A DNA stretch of 64,000 nt from contig NZ_LT629763.1 of the NCBI RefSeq assembly GCF_900105255.1, positions 3,125,001 to 3,189,000 on the forward strand, in the 5' to 3' direction. Position 1 is the first letter of the stretch; each line of letters starts with the position of its first letter. The position numbers and the translations under genes are program-made. Source of the stretch: Halopseudomonas sabulinigri (GTDB taxonomy: Bacteria; Pseudomonadota; Gammaproteobacteria; Pseudomonadales; Pseudomonadaceae). The notes under the pieces are model-generated. The model was not told the DNA's origin. It was given only the letters and a program-made list of their open reading frames with translations, and searched no databases. Positions 46,201-58,200 of this stretch are shown piece after piece.

Positions 46201-49200
46201 AGTGCCGTCAGCGCGGATGGTCAGCCAGCCATACAGGCCGCGCAGCTCAGTGCCTAGGGTCCCGGCGGTGCCGCTACCGGACTCGCTACCGGTGCGGATG
46301 CCGACCACAGAGAGTTGGTCATTGCTGTCGATGTCGGTGTCGTTATCCAGCGCGTTGCCCTGAGGGGCAGTGCCGGGTGTACCGTTGTTGACGCCACCGG
46401 CTTCCACGGCGATGGCGTTGTCATCGTTGGCGATCGGCGCATCGCTGGCGCCGGTGAGGGTAATGGTCAGGGTGGCGCGGTCGGTCAGGCCGTTGGCGTC
46501 GATCACCTCATAGCTGAACGATTCAGTGAGTGTGTCGCTGCTCAGGCGCAGGGCCTGCACGGCGGCGTTGTCGTTGTCTATGACGTAGCTGTAGCTGCCA
46601 TCGGCGTTCAGCGTCAGGCTGCCGTAGGTGCCCGCAAGAGCTGCGCCCAAGCTGCCAATAGTGCCGTTTTCCAGTTCCGAGCCCGTGCGCACTGAGCTGA
46701 CATTGGCGGTTTCACCATAGCCGTCTATATCGGTGTCGTTATCCAGCACGTTGCCGGTGGCATCGCTGCCGGCGGTGCCGTTGTCTGTGCCGCCGGTTTC
46801 GACGGCGATGGCCGTGTCGTCATTGGCGATCGGCGCGTCGTTGGCACCGCGAACAGTGATGGTCAGGGTGGCCTGATCGGTGGCGCCCAGGGCATCGCGT
46901 ACGGTGTAGGTAAAGCTGTCGGTGAGGGTGTCGCCACTCTGGCGCAATGCCTGCACGGCAGGATTGCTGTTGTCGATGACGTAGGTATAGGAGCCATCGG
47001 CGTTCAGCGTCAAGCTGCCGTACTGGCCGTCCAGGGCAGTGCCCAGAGTGCCGGCGGCGCCCCTGCCAGCCTCAGCGCCGGTACGAATAGCGGAGACGTT
47101 CTTGGTCTCGCCATTGGCGACGCTGTCCACGTCGGTGTCGTTGCTCAGCACATTGCCGTTGGCATTGCTGCCGGCGGTGCCATTGGCGGTACCGCCCGCT
47201 TCGACGGCGGTGCCGCTGTCGTCGACTGCGACCGGTGCGTCGTTGGCGCCACGTACGATGATGGTCAGGGTGGCGCGGTCTGAGAGGCCGGCCTCGTCGG
47301 TCACTACGTAGCTGAACGACTCGCTGAGGGTCTGGCCGCTGGTGCGCAGCGCCTGCACGGCGAGGTTGGTTTCATCGACTACGTAGGTATAGGAACCGTC
47401 GGCGTTCAGCGTCAGGCTGCCGTAGGTGCCGGTCAGCGCTACGCCTATGCTGCCGGCGGCGCCTGTTTCACTTTCTGCGCCGGTGCGGATGGCGGTGACG
47501 GTTTTGCTTTCGCCATTGGCGGTGCTATCTACGTCGGTATCGTTGCTGAGCACATTGCCGGTGGCGTTGCTGCCAGCGCTGCCGTTGGCGATGCCGCCGG
47601 CTTCAACGGCGGTGCCGCTGTCGTCGATGGCGACCGGGGCGTCGTTGGCGCCTTCGATGGTGATGCTCAGCACCGCGCTGTCCTCTGCGCCCCAGATGTC
47701 GGCCAGGCGGTAGGTAAAGTCGTCGGTCAGGGTCTGGCCCGACAGGCGTAGCGCTTGAACCTCAGCCATGTCGTTGTCGACACGGTAGTCGTAGGTGCCA
47801 TCGGCATTCAGTGTCAGCCAGCCATATTGGCCGCGCAGTTCACTGCCCAGAATGCCTTCTACGCCGGTGGCGACATCAGTGCCGTTAATGACCCCGGTGA
47901 CCTCAAGCGGGTTGCTGTCCTCATCGGTGTCGTTATCCAGAACATTGCCGCTGGGGTCGGTCCCGGTGTTGCCATTGGCGACGCCACCGGCTTCGACGGC
48001 GATGGTGCTGTCGTCATTGCCGACCGGCGCATCGTTGCGGCCACGGATGATGATGGTCAGTTGCGCCTCGTCGCTGAGACCGCCGAGGTCGGTGGCGGCG
48101 TAGGTGAACTGGTCCTGCAGGGTATCCAGGGCGCCCAGGGCGATGACGTCAGGATTGGTGACATCAACAATGTACTGATAGCTGCCATCGGCGCCGATCA
48201 CCAACTGACCGTACTGGCCGGTCAGAAGGGTGCCGTTGCTGCCATTGGTGCCGGCGCTGACGCTGTCCAGGCTGCCGCCATCGGCTAGCGCACCGGTGCG
48301 TGCGCCGCTTACGTTGAGGGCGTCGCCATTGTCGATGTCGCTGTCGTTGCCCAGCACGTTGCCACGCGGGTTGACGGCATTGCCGCTGCCGTTGTCGGCG
48401 GTGGCGTAATTGAAGTTGTTGGTTGCCTCGGGTGCATCGTTGGCGCCGCGCACGGTGATGGTCAGGGTGGCGATGTCTTCCAGCCCTTCAGCGTCTCTCA
48501 CGCTGTAGGTGAAGGTCTCGCTCAGGGTGTCGGTAGCGAGGCGCAGCGCCTGTACTGCTGCATTGTCGTTGTCGATGACGTAGGTGTAGGAGCCATCAGC
48601 GTTCAGGGTCAGGCTGCCGTAGATGCCGGTTAGGGCGCTGCCGACGATACCGCTGGTGCCGGACTCGCCCTCACTGCCGGTGCGTACGCTGGAAACTGCT
48701 TTGGTTTCGCCGTTGGCGGTGCTGTCCACGTCGGTATCGTTATCCAGCACGTTGCCGGTGGCATTGGAGCCCGCTGTGGCGTTGGCGGTGCCGCCGGCTT
48801 CGACTGCGGTGCCGGCATCGTCTTGCGCGACTGGTGCATCGTTGCGGCCATCCAGCGTGATGTCGAGCTGCGCGGTATCGGTCGCGCCCCAGATGTCAGC
48901 CAGGGTGTAGGTAAAGCTGTCGGTCAGGGTCTGACCGGTTACACGCAGGGCCTGCACTTCGGCCAGGGTGTTGTCGATACGGTAATCGTAGGTGCCGTCG
49001 GCATTGAGGGTCAGCCAGCCATACTGGCCGCGCAGCTCGCTGCCGAGGGCGCCGTCGGTGCCGGTTGCAGCCTCTGAGCCGGTGCGTACGCCGGTAACGT
49101 TCAGCGGGTTGCTGTCTTCGTCGGTGTCGTTATCCAGCACGTTGCCGCTGGCATTGCTGCCGCTGTCGGCGTTGGCGATACCGCCGGCTTCGACTGCTGT

Positions 49201-52200
49201 GGCGCTGTCGTCCACGCCGACCGGCGCATCGTTGCGGCCACGGATGATGATGGTCAGCTGGGCCTCATCGCTAAGGCCACCGAGGTCAGTGGCGGCGTAG
49301 GTGAACTGATCCTGCAGGGTATCCAGGGCGCCCAGGGCGATGACGTCCGGGTTGCTGGTATCCAGGGTGTAGCGGTAGCTGCCGTCGGCGTTGATCACCA
49401 GACTGCCGTACTGACCAGTGAGGGTCAGGCTGCCGCCGGCAAGATCAGTCAGGTCGCCGCCAGCGGCTTCGCTGCCGGTGCGGCCGGCACTGACGCTCAG
49501 GGCGTCGCCGTTATCAATATCGCTGTCGTTGGTCAGCAGGTTGCCCGCCGGGTTGACCGCGTTGCCGGCGCCATTGTCGGCGGTGGCGTAGCCAAAGTTG
49601 TCGGCTGCAACCGGTACGTCGTTGGCGCCGCGCAGGGTGATGGTCAGCGTCGCGCTGTCGCTCAGGCCCGCGGCATCCGTCACGCTGTAGGTGAAGGTCT
49701 CGGTCAGGGTGTCGCTGGCTAGGCGCAGTGCCTGCACCTCGGGGTCGCTGTTGTCGATGACGTAGGTGTAACTGCCGTCGGCATTGAGGGTCAAGCTGCC
49801 ATAGGTGCCGGTCAGCGCGCTGCCGAGGCTGCCGGCAGTGCCGGTCTCGCCCTCGGCCCCGGTGCGCACGCTGGCAACGGTTTTGGTTTCGCCGTTGGCG
49901 GCACTGTCCACGTCAGTGTCGTTACTCAGCACGTTGCCGGTGGCATCTGTGCCTGCCGTGGCGTTGCCAGTGCCGCCGGCTTCAACTGCTGTGCCGGTGT
50001 CGTCCACGGCGACCGGTGCATCGTTGGCGCCTTCGATGGTGACGCTCAGGGTGGCGGTATCGTTGGCGCCCCAGATGTCAGCCAGCGTGTAGGTGAAGTC
50101 GTCAGTCAGGGTTTGGCCGCTAATGCGCAGCGCCTGCACCTCAGGCATGTCGTTATCAACGCGGTAGCTGTAGCTGCCGTCGGCGTTGATGGTCAGCCAG
50201 CCGTACTGGCCGCGCAGCTCATCGCCGAGCGCACCATCGGTGCCGCTGGTGGCTTCATCGCCGGTGCGTATGGCGGTGACATGCAGCGGATTGTTGTCCA
50301 GGTCGGTGTCGTTGCCCAATACGTTGCCGCTGGGGTCGACGCCTGCCTCGGCGTTGCCGGTGCCGCCGGCCTCTACCGCGGCGGCGGTGTCGTCCACGCC
50401 CACTGGCGCATCGTTGCGGCCACGAATGATGACGGTCAGTTGAGCTTGATCGCTGAGGCCGCCCAGATCAGTGGCGGCGTAGGTGAACTGGTCGCGAAGA
50501 ATGGCGGTCGCGCCCAAGGCGATGACGTCCGGGTTGCTGGTATCGAGGGTGTAGGTGTAGGAGCCGTCGGCGTTGATCACCAGTTGGCCGTATTGCCCGG
50601 TCAGGCTGAGGCTACCGGCGATCAGTGGGCTGAGCGCGCCGCCTGCGGCCTCGGCGCCGGTACGTGCGCCGCTGACTGCGAGCACATCGCTGGCATCGAT
50701 ATCGCTGTCGTTGGTCAGCAGGTTACCGGTCGGGTTGACGCTGTTGCCGGCGCCGTTGTCGGCGGCAGCGTAGGCCAGGTTGTTGGCGGCCTCTGGCACA
50801 TCGTTGGCGCCCTCGATGGTGATGGTCAGGGTAGCGCGGTCGGTCAGGCCGTTAGCGTCGATCACCTCGTAGCTGAATGACTCGCTCAGTGACTCGCCGC
50901 GGGTGCGCAGGGCCTGCACCTCGGGGTTGTCGTTGTCGATGACGTAGGTGTAGGAGCCATCGGCGTTCAGGGTCAGGCTGCCGTACTGGCCGAGCAGGGC
51001 ACTGCCAATGGTGCCGCTGCTGCCGGTTTCTGTTTCTGCGCCGGTGCGCACCGAGGAAACGGTTTGGGTTTCACCGTTGGCCGTGCTGTCGACATCGGTG
51101 TCATTGCCCAATACGTTGCCAGTGGCGTTCGAGCCGGGTGTGGTGTTGCCGGTACCACCAGCCTCGACTGCCGTGCCGCTATCATCAACAGCCAGCGGGG
51201 CGTCGTTGCGGCCCTGGATGGTGACATTGATCTGCGCCTGATCGGTCGCGCCCCAAACATCGGACAGGGTGTAGGTGAAGCTGTCGACCAGTGTCTGACC
51301 GGCGATGCGCAGCGCTTGCACCTCAGTCATACCGTTGTCGACCCGGTAACTGGCGCTGCCATCGGCGTTGATGGTCAACCAGCCATACTGGCCGCGCAGC
51401 TCAGCGCCAAGCGTGCCGTCGGTGCCGCTGCCGGCTTCAGTGCCGCTGCGAATGGCGCTCACAGAAAGCGCGTCGCCATCCAGATCGCTGTCGTTAAGCA
51501 ACACGTTTCCGCTGGGGTCGACCCCGGCGGTGGAGTTGTCCACGCCGCCGGCTTCAACCGCGATGGCGTTGTCGTCGGTGGCCTGCGGTGTATCGTTGCG
51601 GCCGCGAATGACGATGGTCAGCTGGGCTTCATCGCTGAGGCCGCCCAGATCAGTGGCTGCATAAGTAAATTGGTCTTGCAGCAACTGGCCGGGTCTGAGG
51701 GCTATCACGGCGGCATCGCTGGTGTCCAGGGTGTAGCTGTAGCTGCCATCGGCATTGATGATGAGTTCGCCATGCTCGCCGGTCAGGGTGATGCTACCGG
51801 TTAGGTCGGTCAGTGCGCCGCCAGCGGCTTCGGCACCGGGGCGGGCAGCGGTCACGCTGAGGCTGTCACCGGCATCCACGTCGCTGTCGTTGGTCAGCAG
51901 ATTGCCGGTCGGATTGACGGCGTTGCCACTGCCATCGTCGGCGGCGGCATAGCCGAAGTTGTTGTTGGCCACGGGTGCATCATTGGCGCCGGTGAGGGTA
52001 ATGGTCAGGGTGGCGCGGTCGGTCAGGCCGTTGGCGTCGATCACCTCATAGCTGAACGATTCAGTGAGTGTGTCGCTGCTCAGGCGCAGGGCCTGCACGG
52101 CAGCGTTTTCGTTGTCGATCACATAGCTGTAGGAGCCATCGGTGTTCAGGGTCAGGCTGCCGTAGGTTCCGGTCAGGGCGCTACCGAGGGTGCCGGCGGT

Positions 52201-55200
52201 GCCAGTCTCGGCTTCACTGCCGGTGCGCACCGAGGCGACGGCCTTGGTCTCGCCATAGGCATCCACGTCGGTGTCGTTGTCGAGCACGTTGCCGGTAGCG
52301 TCTGAACCGGCAGTGCCATTGGCGGTGCCGCCCGCTTCGACGGCGGTACCGGTATCGTCCACGGCGACCGGAGCGTCATTGGCGCCGGTGACGGTGATGG
52401 TCAGGGTGGCCAGGTCGGTGGCGCCCAGGGCATCACGTACGGTGTAGGTAAAGCTGTCGGTCAAGGTGTCGCCGCTCTGGCGCAGGGCCTGTACGTCGGG
52501 GTTGTCGTTGTCGATGACGTAGGTGTAGGAACCGTCGGCGTTCGGCGTCAGGCTGCCGTACTCACCGACCAGGGCGCTGCCGACCGTACCGGCGGTGCCT
52601 GTGCCGGCCTCATTGCCGGTGCGCAGGGCAGAGACATTTTTGGTCTCGCCGTTGGCGTCGACATCGGTGTCGTTGTCGAGCACATTGCCCGTGGCGTTGC
52701 TGCCAGGCTTGCCATTGGCGGTGCCGCCGGCCTCGACGGCGGTACCAACATCTTCGGCAGCGACGGGGGCGTCGTTGGCGCCCTCGATCGTGATGGTGAG
52801 GGTGGCGCGGTCGCTCAGGCCGGCGGCATCGGTCAACTCATAGCTGAACGACTCGCTCAGGGTGTCGCCACTCTGGCGCAGGGCCTGCACGGCGGCGTTG
52901 TTTTCATCCACCACATAGGTGTAGCTGCCATCGGCGTTCAGGGTCAGGCTGCCGTATTGGCCGACCAGTGCGCTGCCGAGGGTGCCGGCCGTGCCGCTGC
53001 CGGCCTCGGTGCCGGTGCGTACCGAGGTGGCTGATTTGGTCTCGCCGTAATCGATAGGGTCCGAGGGGCTCTCGCCGCCGTCGACGTCGTTATCGGTGTC
53101 CAGCACATTGCCGGTAGCGTTGGAGCCAACGCTGCCGTTGCTGGTGCCGCCAGCTTCCACGGCGGTGCCGGTGTCGTCCACTGCGACCGGCGCATCGTTA
53201 CGGCCCTCGATGGTGATGCTCAGCTGCGCGGTGTCGGTGGCGCCCCAGATGTCGGCCAGGGTGTAGGTGAAATCGTCGGTCAGGGCCTGCCCATTGAGGC
53301 GCAGCGCTTCAACCTCGGGATTGCTGTTATCGACCAGATAGCGCCAGGTACCATCGGCTTGCAGCGTGAGCTGGCCGTACAGGCCCTGCAACGCAGTGCC
53401 AACCATGCCACTGGTGCCGCCTGCGTTGCGGATGCCGGCAACCCGCAGCTCGTCGCCATCGGGGTCGCGGTCGTTGGTCAGTACGTTACCGCTGGGGTTC
53501 AGCCCGCTGTCGGTATTGGCCACGCCACCAGCCTCGACGGCGGTAGCGCTGTTGTCGACGGCAATGGGTGCGTCGTTGCGGCCACGGATGATGATGGTCA
53601 GTTGGGCTTCGTCGCTGAGTTGGCCCTGGTCGGTAGCGGCGTAGGTGAACTGCTCCTGCAAGGTCTGCAGGGGCGTCAGCGCCAGTACATCGGGGTTGCT
53701 GCTATCGAGGATGTATTCGTAGGTACCGTCCGAGCCGATGATCAGTTGGCCGTATTGACCGCTGAGCAGGGTGCCGTTGCTGCCGTTGGTTCCTGGATTG
53801 ACCCTCTGCAGTGCACCCCCTGCGGCTTCGCCACCGGCGCGAGCGCCAGTGACACTGAGCTGGTCGCCAGCATCCACGTCACGGTCGTTGGTCAACACAT
53901 TGCCGGTGGGGTTGAGGCCATTGTTGCTGCCATTATCGGCTGCGGCAAAGGCCACATTGTCGTTGGCGACGGGGGTATCCCAAGCGCCGTTGATATTGAT
54001 CGTCAGTTGAGCGTTGTCGGTAGCGCCGGCGGTGTCACGCAGGCGGTAGGTGAACACTTCCTGCAGTACATCGCCGGGTTTCAGCGCTTGAACCGCCGCG
54101 CTGTCATTGTTCAGCTGGTAGTTGTAGCTGCCATCGGCGCCCACGGTGATGCTGCCGTAGAGGCCATCAAGGGTGATACTGCCGTTGACCTCGGTGAAGC
54201 TGCCGGCGGCGGTTTCTGCACCACTGCGCAAGCCATTCAGTGTCTTGCTGTCGCTGGCGTCCACGTCGCGATCGTTGGTCAGCAGGTTACCGCTAGGGTT
54301 GCTGCCGGGCGTGGCGTTGGCGGTGCCGCCGGCTTCCACGGCAGTGGCGGTATCGTTGACGGCGACCGGGGCGTCGTTAGCGCCCACGATGGTGATGGTC
54401 AGTTGCGCCGAGCTGGTGGCGCCGGCCAGGTCACGAATGATGTAGGTGAAGGTTTCAGTAAGTCTGTCGTTGCTGGTTCGCAGCGCTTGCACAGCAGCAT
54501 TGCTGTTGTCGACAACATAGCTGTAGCTGCCATCAGCGTTGACTGTCAGGGTGCCATAGCGAGCCACCAGCGGCGTACCGGCATTGGCGCTTTGCTGCCC
54601 TTGATTGACGCGGGTGACGCTGAGGCTTTCGCCATAACCATCCACGTCGGTGTCGTTGTCGAGCAGGTTGCCGGTGGGGTTGACGCCTGCTGTGCCATTG
54701 TTGACGCCGCCGGCCTCGACGGCAGTGGCGCTGTCGTTGTTGGCCACGGGGGTATCGTTGGCGCCCTGTATGGTGATGTTGAGGCTGGCGCGATCTTCAG
54801 CGCCGTCGGTATCGGCCACCGTATAGCTGAAGCTGTCGGTCAGGGTGTCACCAGCACCGCGCAACGCCTGCACCTCGGCCATGCTGTTGTCCAGCCGGTA
54901 GCTGTAGCTGCCATCGGCATTCAGCGTCAACCAGCCGTAGTCGCCGCGCAGTTCACTGCCGAGCGCGCCCTCGGTACCACTGGCCGACTCACTGCCGGTA
55001 CGCACCGAAGACACGGTTTGGGTCTCGCCATAATCAATTGGGTCGCTGGCGACCTCGCCGCCGTCGGCATCGGTATCGTTACTCAAGACGTTACCCACCG
55101 GGTTGGCGCCCGGCTGGTTGTTGTTGCCACCGGCTTCGACTGCGGTGGCGCTGTCGTCGGCGGCGACCGGTGCGTCGTTCTGGCCGCGCACCAGAATGAT

Positions 55201-58200
55201 CAGTTCACCGGCAGCGGTGCCGCCCTGGCCGTCACTGATCTGGTAACTGAAGCGTTCCTCCAGGTGGTCGGGAAGTCGGCGCAAGGCTTCTACTTCAGGA
55301 TTGTCGTTGTCCAGTTCATACGTAAAGGTGCCGTCGGCATTGAGGGTGATGCTGCCATACAGGCCGGCAAACGCCGCGCCGACGGCGCCATTTTGACCCT
55401 GGCTGTTGGTGACGGTAACGACACTGAGCGGGTCGCCGTCGGGGTCGGTTGAGCGGGTCAGTACGGTGCCGCTGGGGTTGTCTCCCGGCGTAGTGTTGTT
55501 GACGCCACCGGCTTCAGTCGCCAGCACGGCGGTTGGCCCGGCGTCGGGTATATCGTTGGCGCCGCGTACGGTCACCACCAGTTGGGCCAGATCGGTGAGG
55601 CCGGCGCTGTCGGTAATCTGGTAGGTGAAGGTATCGTTAAGGGACGCACCGACAGCCAAGGCGATGACGTCGGGGTTCTCGCTGTCTACGTCGTAATAGT
55701 AGGAGCCGTCTGCGCCGATACGCAGGCTGCCGTATTGGCCGGTTATCAGTGTGCCGGTGGCGGAGTCGGTGCCGGCGGTCACCGCGTTGAGCAGGCCAAG
55801 GTCGAGGCTGACATCCGCTTCGCTGGCGTTGACGATGCCGGTGAGTGTGAGCTGGGTATTGGGCTGATCTACGCGGTCCACGTCCTGATCAACGCCGTTG
55901 CCACCCGGGTCGGTGATGTTTCCGGGCCGGCTGGGTAGAGTAATCACGTTGCCACTGGGGTTGCTTTCTTCGCCTGCGCCGTTGCTGCTGGCAGCCTGCG
56001 CACTGGCAACGTCGTCACTGGCGACCGGGTTGTCGTTGGCGCCGTCGATCACGATGCGCAGGGTGGCCAGGTCATTCAGGCCGCCGGCATCGGTGACCTG
56101 GTAGTTGAAGGTGTCGGTCAATTGGTCACCGGTCACCATGCGTTCGACCGTTGGGTTGCTGTTGTCCACCACATAACGGTAGCTGCCGTCGGCACCGATG
56201 GTGAGTGTGCCGTAGCTGCCCTGAATGACGGTGCCATTGTCGCTGGTGGTGCCGGCATTGACGGCGCTGGGCGGGCCGGGGGTGAGTTCGGTCTGGGTGC
56301 GAACGCCGGTGACCGATTTGCTCTCCCCGTTCGCAGTGCTATCGACATCGGTGTCGTTGTTCAGCACATTGCCACTGGCGTCACTGCCGCCGCTGCCGTT
56401 GGCCACACCGCCCGCTTCGGAAGCGGTGCCCTGATCGTCAACGCCGACCGGCGTATCGTTGGCGCCGCGCAGGGTAATGTTGAGCACAGCACTGGCGGTG
56501 GCGCCTTCTATGTCGGATATCTGATAGCTGAACTGCTCACTCAATGACTGCGCGGCAAGCAGCGCCTGCACCTCGGGGTCATCGTTGCGCACCAGGTACT
56601 GGTAGCTGCCATTGGCCTCGACCACCAGATCGCCATATTGGCCGGTCAGGGTAATACTGCCAGTCGCGGGCACTGTTACGCTGCTACTGCCCGAGCTTAC
56701 TGAAATCAGGCGCAGCACATCGTCATTGGTGGCGATATCGACGTCGGTATCGTTGCTCAGCAGGTTGCCGCGCGGGTTGACCCCGGTCACGTCGTTGTCG
56801 GTGCCGCCGGCTTCGACCGCTTCGGCGGCATCGTTATTGGCGATAGGATCGTCGTTCACCGCTTCAAGCTGAATCAGCAGGTTGTCCTGGTCGATCAGCG
56901 CGTCGCCGCTTTCGCCAGGAATGCCGTTGCCATTGGCGTCGCCAAAGTTGCCCAGGTCGCTGGTAACCATGGTCAGGGTGTCTTCACCGTTGTAGTTCAG
57001 ATTGCCCTGATAAATCAGCGCCGCGAGTGCGGCGTTGAGGTCGTCGACGGTGCCGCCGAGGGTGAGTGTGGCGCTGCCGTTGCCGGCGATTTGCAGATTG
57101 CCCGGCAGGCTTGCGCCGGGGGCCAGGGTGAGGGTGCCATGCAGCACACTGAGGGTGATTTGCAGGCTTCCAGTGCCGGCGTCGACGTCACTGATCGACA
57201 GTGGATCGAGGGTGAAGGGCACGTCCTCCAGGCCGTTCTGGGTGCCGGGCAGGCTGTTTACCGGCGCGTCGTTCTGCTGCACGTAACCGGCATCGGCATT
57301 GCTTGTGCTGCCTTCGCCCAAGGTGACCTGAATTTGCCCGAGCGTGCCGCCGTCGGTGTCAATGCGCACGCGCAGATCGCCCAGCGGCTGCGGGTAGCTG
57401 ATGGTATCGGTAGGGGTATCCAGGCGATAAATGCCGGCGGGCAGAATGCCGAATTGGTACTGGCCGTTGGCGTCGGTGGTGGTGCTGAAAGTCAGGTTGT
57501 CGTCGGTGGTGTCCAGGTTACCGTCGAGGCCCGCCCAGGTCAGGTTAACGGTTTGGCCGGCCAGGCCGGGGCCGTCCGGTGTGGTGCTGCCGTCGGCGGA
57601 GAAGCTGTCGTCCCAGAGGGTGCCGCGAATAATGCCCAGGCCGGCGCCTTCGCGCAGTATGTAGTTGTTGGGGCCGACTTCGCTGCCGGTTCGCTCGCCG
57701 TTGCTATCGCAGTCGGTGCCGACGTTGGAACCGCCCCAGTCGGTAAAGTCTTCCGGCAGGCTGCTCCAGGTCAGGGTGGCGTCGGTACTGGCGATGGCGT
57801 CCTGATTGGGCAGGTCTACCTGATAAATCAGGGTGACAGTGCTGCCGCTGTCGAGCTGCTCGAAGTCGACGCTGAGCGCGCCGTTGGTAGCGGCAGTCAC
57901 GCCGGCCGGCAAGCCGTCTGCGCTGTAGCTTATGCCGTCTATCTCAATGCTGAGCAACTGGTAGTTGCTGGCGGTGGGCAGGCTGTCGCTGAGGTTGACA
58001 TCAAAGGCCGGCGAGCCGCCGTTCTGGGTGAAGCTGACCGAGACGGTGGCGCTGCCGCTGTTGCCAGCGGGATTGGCATCAAAGTCGATGATCTGCTTGT
58101 TCAGGCCGTTGAATGAGGGTTCGACTATGGTCTCGCGCAGACTCTTCTCGGCGGACAGGTTGTTGCTGCCCGACCGATCAACCGCCGTGGCGGTCAGGCT

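Larger units (their letters stand above)
43720..56856 (-). repeat. VCBS-type repeat array, 33 units, inside the giant gene
   Basis: About 13.1 kb encoding tandem units of roughly 398 bp. Each unit starts with NDxP, then xDDxxTAVEAGG, GNVLxNDTDVD, a YGSLTLNADGSYTYVIDN block and a TLTITIxGA end. Three unit types are distinguishable: A (NNFGYAAADNG, DEAQLTIIIRGR), B (DPSGNVLxNDTDLDxNPL, RGQYGWLTINADG, DIWGATD) and C (ATGNVLxNDTDVDSTANGETK, LTGTYGSLTLNADG). Asp-rich turns suggest calcium binding. Confidence 0.9.

Noticed and set aside
53359-55452. Plus-strand frame of 697 codons opposite the VCBS array
   Set aside because: Same antisense artefact of the repeats; no ribosome site or known domain.
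43720-56856. Could the periodic array be a CRISPR or tandem satellite?
   Set aside because: The period of about 398 bp, in-frame coding and divergence at synonymous positions show protein-domain repeats, not short direct repeats with spacers.
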